Assembly (NCBI GenBank): GCA_934636265.1
Contig: CAKUAD010000006.1
Location: 13,807 to 77,806, forward strand
Reading direction: 5' to 3'
Source: an uncultured Flavobacterium sp.
Lineage (GTDB): Bacteria; Bacteroidota; Bacteroidia; Flavobacteriales; Flavobacteriaceae
DNA: 64,000 bases
The notes beneath the pieces are model-generated. The model saw only the letters and a program-made list of their open reading frames with translations. It was not told where the DNA came from and did no database searches. Below, piece by piece: positions 49,926-58,338 of this stretch; position 1 is the first letter of the stretch; each line of letters starts with the position of its first letter. Both the position numbers and the translations under genes were made by a program.

Positions 49926-50567
49926 ATGAAAAAAGTATTCCATGTCGTTCTGACTTTTTTTGTCGTGCTGTCGGTTAGCGCGCAGGACAAACGGGCCAAG
50001 AACCTGTTGGATGAGGTAACGGCCAAAATCCGTTCATACCAAAACATTACCATCGACTTTAAATACTCCTTGCAAAACAACAAAGAGAATGTCAATCAGG
50101 AAAGCCGAGGTAATGTCATCATTGCCGGCAACAAATACGTCCTGAACCTGATGGGCGTCACCAAGATTTACGATGGCGTTAAGAGTTACACCATCAATCC
50201 TGAAGATGAAGAAGTGACCATCTCATCGGTAAACGACAACGACGAGAATTCCATCACACCCAACAAAATGCTGACGTTTTTTAACTCGGGATACAAATAC
50301 GTCTGGGATATTCCGCAAAATGTCAAGGGCCGGAAAATCCAGTACATCAAGTTAATTCCAAACAATCCAAAAGATCACCGCAAGGAAATCCTGATGGGCA
50401 TTGATGTGCAAACCAAACACATCTACAACGTTATCGAGATTGGCCGCAACGGCACCAAGACGACGCTCACTGTTAATTCTTTTAAAACCAATCAGCCGCT
50501 GTCCAAAAATCAGTTTACTTTTGTTCAGAGCAAATACCCTGATTACTACATCAACAAACTGGACTAG
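49926..50567 (+). CDS. lolA: LolA-like outer membrane lipoprotein carrier
   Basis: A 213-residue periplasmic protein with a Sec signal peptide (MKKVFHVVLTFFVVLSVSAQ). The fold pattern is LolA-like: VTAKIRSYQNITIDFKYSL, RGNVIIAGNKYVLNLMGVTK, TISSVNDNDENSITPNKMLT and LTVNSFKTNQPLSKNQFTF. It carries lipoproteins from the inner to the outer membrane. Its position between ftsK and an LptF/G permease, 3 nt from each, is common in flavobacteria and fits an envelope-assembly operon. Confidence 0.88.
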   Translation: MKKVFHVVLTFFVVLSVSAQDKRAKNLLDEVTAKIRSYQNITIDFKYSLQNNKENVNQESRGNVIIAGNKYVLNLMGVTKIYDGVKSYTINPEDEEVTISSVNDNDENSITPNKMLTFFNSGYKYVWDIPQNVKGRKIQYIKLIPNNPKDHRKEILMGIDVQTKHIYNVIEIGRNGTKTTLTVNSFKTNQPLSKNQFTFVQSKYPDYYINKLD

Positions 50568-50570
50568 CGG

Positions 50571-52556
50571 GTGAAAATCCTGGACAAATACATCCTGCGC
50601 AGTTTCATTTATACCTTTTTGACGGTATTCGTGATCCTGTTTTTGATCTTTATCCTGCAAACCGTCTGGCTTTTCATTGGAGAGTTGGCGGGCAAGGATC
50701 TTGATTTGTTGCTGATTGTCAAGTTCCTCTTGTTTAAGATGCCAAGCCTGGTTCCGATGGTGCTGCCGCTATCGGTGGTGCTGGCGTCGATCATGACGTT
50801 TGGGAACTTTGCCGAGAATTACGAGTTTGCAGCCATGAAATCGGCCGGTGTATCCCTGCGCAGGGCGATGGCCGGACTATCGGTTTTTATCGTCATGCTC
50901 TCGTTGGCCTCATTTCTTTTTGCAAACAATGTAATCCCGTTTGCCGAATATAAATTCGTAAACTTTAGACGAAACATCGCGCAACTCAAGCCGGCGATGG
51001 CCATTGCCGAAGGTCAATTTAGCGAGATCGGCAATTACAACATCAAGGTCGAGAAGAAATCGGGTGAAAACGGAAACCATCTCTCGCAGGTTACGATCCA
51101 CAAAAAATCCGACCGATCCGGGGCCAATACCGTCGTGATCAAATCGCGCACTGGCGAATTGGTCAGCAATAAAAAATCAAACGTCCTGAAACTTATCCTT
51201 CGCGACGGCTACTATTATGAGGACATCATCCCCAAAAAATACGAAGACCGCAAGCGCATGCCGTTTGCCAAGAGTTCGTTTAAGCAGTATGTCATCAACA
51301 TCGACCTATCAAAACTGAACAACACCAACGTCAACGAAGAGAAAATCGCCAATACCAACACTATGCTCACGGTGGGCGAGCTCGCCTATACGCTGGATTC
51401 GCTCAAGCAAAGCCGAACCAAGGAAACGCTGAGTTTTGCCGACAACATCTACCTGCGTTCGGGCGTACCCAGCCTAAATGCCAACGCAACAACCGGCGGA
51501 CCCGGAAAAATGCCCGCCGACGTTTTGGCTCCCTTGCCGCGCCTGACCAAATCAGAAATCCTTAAAGTGGCACACAACAACGTTTCAGGGACCCTTTTCT
51601 CGATTGAAAGTTCAGAATTGGAACAAGTGGGCGATATCAAAAACATCAACAGCCATTATATTGCGCTTTACGACAAATTCGTCATTGCATTCTCGTGCTT
51701 TTTGATGTTCTTTATCGGAGCACCGCTGGGAGCCATTATCCGCAAGGGCGGTTTAGGACTGCCGATTGTTTTTGCGGTGATGATTTTCATCATTTTTCAC
51801 TTTGCCAATACCTTTGGTAAAAAACTGGCTCAGGAAGATGGTATCCCGCCGTTTCTGGGAACCTGGCTTTCAACGATCATCCTCTTGCCGTTAGCCATCA
51901 CGCTGACGTACCGCGCCAACAACGACCGACAGGTTTCGATTGATTTTGACTGGTTATTGGTACCGATACGCAAAATCTTTGGGGTCAAGCGCGCCCGACT
52001 GGCCCCGTCAGAGCGCATGGTCAAGCTCGACGCCATCCGCGTGGATGTTGACGACGAATACCGCGAACTCGAGCGCCATTCCAGCCACGTACTTACCGAG
52101 ATGGTTTACGACGCGGCAAAATTCAACTACAGCGATGCTACGAGGATCAAGGCCTTGAAAATTCTGGCCGGCCGCGGCATCACCCAGGATGACCTCCTCA
52201 GTCAGGGCAAGTTGTTCAATCAGGAATATGAAGATTTGCAGGAAACCATCGATAGCTACCAACTCGACGCCAAGGTAACACTGACGCTTTACGTGGTGTT
52301 GCTCATTCTGGCGGCCGTGGTGCAAAACAATTTGAAGCTTTTCTGGCTTATCATTCCGTTTTTTGTCGTGCTGATAGGGTTCTACATCGGTCTTTACAAG
52401 TCGCATCTTCGCTACAGCGAGATTCAAAAAACCATAAATGTCGAGAGCAGTATGCCTATGTGGGCTTTCTTTTTTATCGGCACACCGTTTTATTTCATAC
52501 TTTTTATCACCCAAAGGAAAGCGCTTAAAAAAGCACTGGAACAAAGCAATATTTAA
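50571..52556 (+). CDS. LptF/LptG family permease
   Basis: A 661-residue inner-membrane protein of the YjgP/YjgQ family, which forms the transmembrane part of the lipopolysaccharide export ABC transporter LptB2FG. The N-terminus LDKYILRSFIYTFLTVFVIL and the helices around residues 50-80 and 95-115 are typical, followed by a periplasmic beta-jellyroll (about 130-340) and further helices (about 355-450). It is longer than the usual 350-480 residues, with a C-terminal cytoplasmic stretch and two more helices. It starts with GTG at 50571. ribB overlaps its last base. Confidence 0.88.
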   Translation: MKILDKYILRSFIYTFLTVFVILFLIFILQTVWLFIGELAGKDLDLLLIVKFLLFKMPSLVPMVLPLSVVLASIMTFGNFAENYEFAAMKSAGVSLRRAMAGLSVFIVMLSLASFLFANNVIPFAEYKFVNFRRNIAQLKPAMAIAEGQFSEIGNYNIKVEKKSGENGNHLSQVTIHKKSDRSGANTVVIKSRTGELVSNKKSNVLKLILRDGYYYEDIIPKKYEDRKRMPFAKSSFKQYVINIDLSKLNNTNVNEEKIANTNTMLTVGELAYTLDSLKQSRTKETLSFADNIYLRSGVPSLNANATTGGPGKMPADVLAPLPRLTKSEILKVAHNNVSGTLFSIESSELEQVGDIKNINSHYIALYDKFVIAFSCFLMFFIGAPLGAIIRKGGLGLPIVFAVMIFIIFHFANTFGKKLAQEDGIPPFLGTWLSTIILLPLAITLTYRANNDRQVSIDFDWLLVPIRKIFGVKRARLAPSERMVKLDAIRVDVDDEYRELERHSSHVLTEMVYDAAKFNYSDATRIKALKILAGRGITQDDLLSQGKLFNQEYEDLQETIDSYQLDAKVTLTLYVVLLILAAVVQNNLKLFWLIIPFFVVLIGFYIGLYKSHLRYSEIQKTINVESSMPMWAFFFIGTPFYFILFITQRKALKKALEQSNI

Positions 52557-53683
52557 TGGAATCTATCAAGCTGAATACCATCGAAGAAGCCATTGAGGAC
52601 ATCCGTCAGGGAAAAGTCATCATTGTGGTCGACGACGAGGATAGGGAAAATGAAGGGGATTTTGTGGCTGCCGCCGAAAAGATCACACCCGAGATGATCA
52701 ATTTTATGGCCATGCACGGCCGCGGACTCATTTGTGCGCCGCTTACCGAAAACCGCTGCAAGGAACTCGGGCTCGGATCGATGGTTCAGGTAAACACCGA
52801 CCACATGGAAACCGCCTTTACGGTATCGGTGGATTTGCGCGGACACGGGGTTACTACGGGAATATCGGCTTCCGACAGGGCCAAGACGGTTTTGGCTTTG
52901 GTGGATCCTGAAACCAAGCCGCACGATCTGGCGCGTCCGGGACACATTTTTCCGCTGATCGCCAAACAGGGCGGAGTGCTGCGCCGCACCGGCCACACTG
53001 AAGCCGCCATTGATTTTGCGCGCCTTGCAGGCTTTAAACCCGCCGGTGTCATCTGCGAAATCATGAACCCCGACGGCACGATGTCACGGCTACCGGAATT
53101 GGTAGAGGTTGCTAAAAAGTTTGACCTGAAACTCGTCAGCATCGAGGCGCTCGTGGCCTACCGCATGCAGCACGACAGTCTTATCGTCAAAAAAGAAGAT
53201 TTTGATCTGCAGACGCGATTTGGGAATTTCAGGATGCGCGCCTACCAGCAAACCACAAACAAGCAGGTTCACATCGCCCTGACCAAAGGCAACTGGAACC
53301 TGGGCGATCCGGTTTTGACACGCATCAACTCAAGTTACGTCAACAATGACATTCTGGGCACGCTCACCAACGATGCCGATAAAAAGCTCGACGATATGTT
53401 CAGACAAATCGATCAGGAGGGAGCGGGCGCCGTACTTTTCATTAACCAGGAAGTTCCGCCGGGCGATTTGCTGGCGCGAATCAGCGAACTGAAATCACTT
53501 CAGGGTAAAGGTATCGTCAAGGCGCCGCAGGTTAAGATGGACATCAAGGATTTTGGCATCGGCGCGCAGATTTTGCACGACCTGGACATTTCAAAAATCC
53601 GCCTGATGTCAAACTCTGAACAGACCAAGCGGGTGGGTATGATTGGTTACGGACTGGAAATCGTAGAATACGTAGGCTACTGA
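52556..53683 (+). CDS. ribB: 3,4-dihydroxy-2-butanone-4-phosphate synthase (with degenerate GTP cyclohydrolase II domain)
   Basis: Makes the four-carbon precursor of riboflavin from ribulose 5-phosphate. The N-terminal 205 residues are a complete RibB domain: [53 protein letters not shown] and [13 protein letters not shown]. The C-terminal half has the outline of GTP cyclohydrolase II ([32 protein letters not shown]), but the zinc-binding cysteine cluster and the substrate Arg motifs are absent, so that half is probably inactive. The start overlaps the permease stop (TAATG), and its end overlaps the convergent trehalose gene by 7 nt. Confidence 0.92.
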   Translation: MESIKLNTIEEAIEDIRQGKVIIVVDDEDRENEGDFVAAAEKITPEMINFMAMHGRGLICAPLTENRCKELGLGSMVQVNTDHMETAFTVSVDLRGHGVTTGISASDRAKTVLALVDPETKPHDLARPGHIFPLIAKQGGVLRRTGHTEAAIDFARLAGFKPAGVICEIMNPDGTMSRLPELVEVAKKFDLKLVSIEALVAYRMQHDSLIVKKEDFDLQTRFGNFRMRAYQQTTNKQVHIALTKGNWNLGDPVLTRINSSYVNNDILGTLTNDADKKLDDMFRQIDQEGAGAVLFINQEVPPGDLLARISELKSLQGKGIVKAPQVKMDIKDFGIGAQILHDLDISKIRLMSNSEQTKRVGMIGYGLEIVEYVGY

Positions 53684-55881
53684 TCTGCGCGGGCCATCCC
53701 ATCAATTAGTTTTCGCAAGGCCTTGTGGTCATTGACGTAATAGGCGGCCAGTGTTTCGTCGGTTCCTATTTTTACCGTGTGGGCCGGATGCGGAAGCTGG
53801 GCAAACATTTTTTCGTCGGTGTGGTCGTCGCCCGCGGCAAAAACAAAATCAAAATGTCCGTCGAGCATCAGTCTGGTCACCGCGCGGCCTTTGTCGACCA
53901 CCTGACTTTTTACCTCAATCACTTTGTTGCCGTCAAGCACCGACAGGCCCAGATCAGGCACCATCCCCGCGAGCAGACTCCGCAGTTCACGTACCCGCGT
54001 CCGCCCAAGCTCAGGATGCGCCCTGCGGAAATGCCAGGCAAGTGAAAACTGCTTTTCCTCAATGTGTGATCCGGGCGTACGATCGGTAAAATTATCAAGC
54101 ACGGGATAAAGTTGATCTTTCCAATCGGCGCGCGGATCTTCCAGTTGTTCCCAGTCCTTTTGTTGACGCCGCAACCATACGCCGTGATCAGAAATCAGCG
54201 TGTAAGGTTTTTGACCAAACCACTGGCTTAAAAATTCTTTGTTGCGTCCGCTGATGATGGCAACCTCAGTGTCGTTACGGGCGTGGAGCCGGTCGAGTGT
54301 GTCAAGGAGTTCATCGTCGGGGATTGCATCCTCGGGATTGTCGCGAAAGCCAATCAGCGTCCCGTCATAATCCAAAAGAATCAGGCTTTTTTTGGCTGAT
54401 CTGAATTCCTTTAGCAAAACCAATTCGACCTCTGGTGTTATCCGGCGGCTGTTGGCGTTTTCCATCAGGCTGTTTTCGCTGGTCAGCGCATGCATAAAAT
54501 CGTCGGCCCAACGGTCAACCGTATAACGCGAAACCCGGCGCTGCATGGCTTTCATCCGCGCCTGCTGTTCAGCCAGTGGCATTTCGAGCGCTTTTGCCAG
54601 GGCATCGGCAATGTCGTTTGCGTTGTTTGGGTTGATGACAATCGCCTGGCTGAGCTCGTTTGCGGCTCCGGCCATTTCACTCAGGATCAGCACGCCATCC
54701 TGGTTTTGGCGCGTGGCAACGTACTCCTTGGCAACCAAGTTCATCCCGTCGCGCAATGGCGTAATCAAGGCAATATCGGCAGAGGAGTAGAGGGCGATAA
54801 GATCGTCAAAGGGCATGGCGCGGTAAAAATACCACACGGGCGTCCAGTCGATGGTTGAAAATTTGCCATTGATCCTGCCCACGAGTTCGTCGGTGATGCG
54901 TTTGAGTTTTTTGTACTGCGGAACATCTTCGCGCGAGGGAACTGCCAGCAACACCAACCGGACTTTCCCGATGTACTGCGGATATCGGTCCAAAAAGTGC
55001 GCAAAGGCCTCAAGCCGCTGCGGGATTCCCTTGGTGTAATCCAGGCGGTCAATCGAGAGGATCAGTTTACCTACCGGGTAAAGCTCGCGGTGTTGTGCCA
55101 GGCGCATCTGCAGATCGGAAGGTTTTTTTGGGGGTGGTGTCACCGATGCATCGCTGAATTTTTTGTAGTCGATACCCATCGGGAATGAATCAACCTTTAC
55201 CGTGCGCCCGGGCATTTGAACTTCGTTGAACATGATGGGCAAGCCTGCAATCCGCCTGACGGTATTAAGAAAGTGCTGAACGTAGTCATAGGTGTGAAAA
55301 CCTATCAGGTTGGCCCCCAAAAGCCCGTTGATGATTTCATCGCGCCACGGACACGTCCTGATGATCTCGAACGACGGAAACGGTATGTGCAAAAAGAACC
55401 CTATTTTAAGATCGGGGCGTTTATCACGGATCATTTGCGGCACCAAAAGCAATTGGTAGTCGTGAACCCAGACGATGTCGCCAGTTTTGGCGCGGTTGAC
55501 AACGGCATCGGCAAAAGCCTGATTGACTTGCCTGTAGGTTTGCCATTGACCGGCATCGTAAGTGGTGTACTCCAGGAAGTAATGAAACATTGGCCATAGC
55601 GATTTGTTGCTGAAACCAAAATAATAGTCCCTTACCTGTTGTTCCGTCAGGCTCACAACGGCGCAGCGCTGACGGTTGGCGGCCTGTGTTAATTTTTCGT
55701 CAAATCCGCGCGTCGCTTCAACGGTCAGTCCGCTCCATCCGATCCAAAGGCTGTTTGCGTCCGAATGTACTGATTTTAAGCCGGTTGCCAATCCTCCCAC
55801 ACTTGGTTTTGCGGTTATTTTTTGGTTCTGAATTTTAAATTCGGCAGGCAGTCGGTTGGAAACGATGATTGTTTTAGGCAT
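53677..55881 (-). CDS. Bifunctional trehalose-6-phosphate synthase / trehalose-phosphatase
   Basis: Makes trehalose from UDP-glucose and glucose 6-phosphate, then removes the phosphate. The first 460 or so of 734 residues are a GT20 synthase: IVSNRLPAEF, VWVHDYQLLLVPQMIRDKRP, DRLDYTKGIPQRLEAF and LRDGMNLVAKEYVATRQ. The C-terminal HAD phosphatase (about 495-734) has LILLDYDGTLIGF (nucleophile Asp), AIISGRN, and AAGDDHTDEKMF. Trehalose protects against osmotic stress and drying. It is divergent from a GH15 gene with a 64-nt shared promoter region holding TAAATTTA and TATCTTTA elements. Confidence 0.95.
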   Translation of the reverse strand: MPKTIIVSNRLPAEFKIQNQKITAKPSVGGLATGLKSVHSDANSLWIGWSGLTVEATRGFDEKLTQAANRQRCAVVSLTEQQVRDYYFGFSNKSLWPMFHYFLEYTTYDAGQWQTYRQVNQAFADAVVNRAKTGDIVWVHDYQLLLVPQMIRDKRPDLKIGFFLHIPFPSFEIIRTCPWRDEIINGLLGANLIGFHTYDYVQHFLNTVRRIAGLPIMFNEVQMPGRTVKVDSFPMGIDYKKFSDASVTPPPKKPSDLQMRLAQHRELYPVGKLILSIDRLDYTKGIPQRLEAFAHFLDRYPQYIGKVRLVLLAVPSREDVPQYKKLKRITDELVGRINGKFSTIDWTPVWYFYRAMPFDDLIALYSSADIALITPLRDGMNLVAKEYVATRQNQDGVLILSEMAGAANELSQAIVINPNNANDIADALAKALEMPLAEQQARMKAMQRRVSRYTVDRWADDFMHALTSENSLMENANSRRITPEVELVLLKEFRSAKKSLILLDYDGTLIGFRDNPEDAIPDDELLDTLDRLHARNDTEVAIISGRNKEFLSQWFGQKPYTLISDHGVWLRRQQKDWEQLEDPRADWKDQLYPVLDNFTDRTPGSHIEEKQFSLAWHFRRAHPELGRTRVRELRSLLAGMVPDLGLSVLDGNKVIEVKSQVVDKGRAVTRLMLDGHFDFVFAAGDDHTDEKMFAQLPHPAHTVKIGTDETLAAYYVNDHKALRKLIDGMARADQ

Positions 55882-55945
55882 GATTTAAATAGCGTTTTTC
55901 GTAAATTTAAAGATAATAGACAGGCCAGGCTGTTAATAAAAACCT

Positions 55946-57745
55946 ATGGAAAACTTAGATTACGGAATTATCGGGAATTGCAGGAGTGCGGCTTTAATCT
56001 CAAAAACAGGCTCGATTGACTGGTGCTGCCTGCCGGTTTTTGATGCGCCGTCGGTGTTTGCAAAATTGCTCGACGAGAAAATCGGCGGGTGCTTTTCAAT
56101 TAATGTCGGCAGTGATTACAACATTTTGCAACGTTATCACGGCGAGACCAGCATCCTGCTTACCACTTTTGACAACGATACCGACGCCTTTGAACTCTAT
56201 GACTTTATGCCACGGTACCTATTGGAATCGGGTGAAAGTCATTCACCGCCGGAAATTGTGCGGTTTTTCAGGTGGATAAAAGGAATGCCGGAGTTTTCCG
56301 TCACCTATCAACCCAGGTTGGAATACGCCGCCGAGCCCACTGAGACCTACGTCAAGGATGATTTTATCATCAGCCTCACGCATACCAAAAGGTTCAACTC
56401 GGTGTTTTTGTACAGCAGCTTGGATTTGCACGCCATAAATCAGGGTACGCCAATTACCTTATCGGGCGATGGGTTTATGCTGATGGGCTACAATGAAAAA
56501 GTATTAAGGCCAACGCTTTCGCGGATAGCTCTCGAGATGGAACGCACCAAGGTTTATTGGCTCAACTGGTCGGCCAAGACGCCTGCCTACTCCCGATACG
56601 ATGCCCAGATCCGGCGCAGTGCGATCGTCCTTAAGATGCTGTCATATGAAAAAACAGGCGCTATTCTGGCCGCCGCCACAACCTCGCTTCCGGAAACCAT
56701 AGGCGAGGTGCGCAACTGGGATTACCGGTTTTGCTGGATTCGCGACGCGTCGATGGTAGTGAGCGTGCTAAACCGTCTGGGACACCGGACACAGGCGCGC
56801 GCCTATGTCAACTTTATCCTGGATCTTTTGCCCGACAAAGATGAAAAGCTCCAGATCATGTACGGCATAGACGGCCAAAAGAAACTCACCGAGCAATTCC
56901 TGGATCACCTGTCAGGCTATGCGGGATCAAAACCCGTGAGGATCGGAAACGCCGCGTATGTGCAGCGACAACATGATATTTACGGCGTCTTGATGGATGT
57001 TTTGTATCAGCAATTGGAAAACTTTAGCAACGACACTGAACTGTCCGAGGATATCTGGAACGTCACCAAGGGAATTGTCTGGGTGGTAAGCCGGCACTGG
57101 CGGGAACCCGACAAAGGGATTTGGGAATTCCGAACCGAGGAACGCCATTTTACGTTTTCAAAAGTGCTTTGTTGGGTAGCCATTGACCGTGCCGTGCGCG
57201 TGGCACACCTGATGGGCAAGCTCGACAGGGCTAAAAAGTGGGAAGCACTCGCGCGTGAAATCCATGCCGAGGTCTTGCAGATGAGCTGGAATGAATCGGT
57301 TGGCGCCTTTACACAGTCTTACGGATCCGATGACCTGGATGCATCGGTGTTGCTTATGGAGTCGTATGGATTTATCGAGGCCCGCGATCCGCGCTATGTC
57401 GCCACAGTAAAAGCCATCGGGCGCGAACTGAGCCGCGACGGGCTTTTATACCGATACAAAAACCGGGATGATTTTGGCCTTCCGTCATCCTCATTTACCA
57501 TTTGTACCTTTTGGTATATCAACGCCCTGGTACGCATAGGCGAGGTTGAAACCGCCGAAACGCTTTTTGTCCGTCTTTTGTCATACGGCAATCACCTCGG
57601 CCTGTTTTCAGAGGATATTGATTTTGCCACCAAGCGTCTGCTCGGGAATTTTCCGCAGGCCTATTCACACCTTGCGCTGATTGAAACCGCGCTTAGTTTT
57701 TCAGGCGTTACCCGCGAGGGCCGAATCCTGGAAAACCTGGGTTAG
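55946..57745 (+). CDS. Glycoside hydrolase family 15 protein
   Basis: A 599-residue (alpha/alpha)6-barrel enzyme of the glucoamylase/trehalase family. The N-terminal beta-sandwich has YGIIGNCRSAALISKTGSID; the barrel holds the sugar-binding NWDYRFCWIRDASMVV (about residue 255), a first catalytic-acid region DKGIWEFRTEERHFTFSK (about 393) and a second Glu in HLGLFSEDIDFATKRLLGNF. GH15 members release glucose from starch-type glucans or hydrolyse trehalose. The divergent trehalose synthase gene makes trehalase activity a plausible guess. No signal peptide, so it is cytoplasmic. Confidence 0.9.
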   Translation: MENLDYGIIGNCRSAALISKTGSIDWCCLPVFDAPSVFAKLLDEKIGGCFSINVGSDYNILQRYHGETSILLTTFDNDTDAFELYDFMPRYLLESGESHSPPEIVRFFRWIKGMPEFSVTYQPRLEYAAEPTETYVKDDFIISLTHTKRFNSVFLYSSLDLHAINQGTPITLSGDGFMLMGYNEKVLRPTLSRIALEMERTKVYWLNWSAKTPAYSRYDAQIRRSAIVLKMLSYEKTGAILAAATTSLPETIGEVRNWDYRFCWIRDASMVVSVLNRLGHRTQARAYVNFILDLLPDKDEKLQIMYGIDGQKKLTEQFLDHLSGYAGSKPVRIGNAAYVQRQHDIYGVLMDVLYQQLENFSNDTELSEDIWNVTKGIVWVVSRHWREPDKGIWEFRTEERHFTFSKVLCWVAIDRAVRVAHLMGKLDRAKKWEALAREIHAEVLQMSWNESVGAFTQSYGSDDLDASVLLMESYGFIEARDPRYVATVKAIGRELSRDGLLYRYKNRDDFGLPSSSFTICTFWYINALVRIGEVETAETLFVRLLSYGNHLGLFSEDIDFATKRLLGNFPQAYSHLALIETALSFSGVTREGRILENLG

Positions 57746-58074
57746 GCAGCCATTTCCCTGCAATGTTGCGCACATTCCCTGCAGGCCCGGGCGCATTCCT
57801 GGCAATGGTGGTGATCGTGCTTGCTACACTCGTTTGCACAGTGCTCGCAAGCTTGGGCACACAGCATACAAATCCTGGATGATAATTCGCTGCCCATCGT
57901 CATCAGTTGTGCCGATGCGTAACATAGCGCGGCGCATTCCATGTCCAGACGGATACATTTGGCCATCATGTTGACGTTTTCTTCCTGTGTACAGGCTGAT
58001 GCGCAATGGTTGCAAAGGGCGGCGCACTTAAGGCAGGCGTCGATGCAAACTTTGTAATCGTGATAATTTTTCAT
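57742..58074 (-). CDS. Four-helix bundle copper-binding protein (Csp-like)
   Basis: A 110-residue protein with about 19 cysteines, many in CxxC or CxxxC spacing along helices (CIDACLKCAALCNHCASAC, ICMLCAQACEHCANECSKHD, CQECARACRECAQHC) and a His run (HDHHH). This matches copper storage proteins, in which cysteines line the inside of a four-helix bundle and hold many Cu(I) ions. There is no signal peptide, so it is the cytosolic type. The start is 58074 (MKNYHDYK) or 58083. It lies downstream of the RND efflux operon, separated by a terminator, and overlaps the GH15 stop by 4 nt. Confidence 0.9.
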   Translation of the reverse strand: MKNYHDYKVCIDACLKCAALCNHCASACTQEENVNMMAKCIRLDMECAALCYASAQLMTMGSELSSRICMLCAQACEHCANECSKHDHHHCQECARACRECAQHCREMAA

Positions 58075-58103
58075 GGGAATCATTTTCCATCCAAGTTATC
58101 ACT

Positions 58104-58138
58104 AAAAAAACCGGCGGGTTTATAATATTGCCCGCCGG
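58104..58138 (-). terminator. Terminator of the RND efflux operon
   Basis: CCGGCGGG/CCCGCCGG, a perfect 8-bp hairpin (58111-58118 / 58131-58138) followed, on the minus strand, by seven T. Confidence 0.88.
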
Positions 58139-58152
58139 ATTTTACAAAGTCT

Positions 58153-58338
58153 TTAGTCGCGCACGCCAAGTTTGCGCAGGATGTCTTCCATCAAACACCA
58201 GCGTGTAATGGACGACTGGAATAGATTTGCGCCCACAAAGGCCGTAAACCAAAGCCAGTTGATGTTTACGTATACGGCAAGCAGTACGCTCGTCAGGATA
58301 AAGAGGCCGGCAATGGCCCGGATGGCTCGATTGATCAT
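58153..58338 (-). CDS. YgaP-type transmembrane protein (DUF2892)
   Basis: A 61-residue protein with two hydrophobic helices (AIAGLFILTSVLLAVYVN, LWFTAFVGANLFQSSIT), a central Trp and the conserved ending CLMEDILRKLGV. This is the small DUF2892 membrane domain also found in YgaP rhodanese proteins. Function is unknown. The ATG overlaps the RND permease stop by 4 nt, so it is the last gene of the efflux operon. Confidence 0.85.
   Translation of the reverse strand: MINRAIRAIAGLFILTSVLLAVYVNINWLWFTAFVGANLFQSSITRWCLMEDILRKLGVRD

Noticed and set aside
55882..55945. ACAG-N6-CTGT symmetry in the trehalose/GH15 promoter region
   Set aside because: Only four paired bases per arm with mismatches inside; expected by chance.
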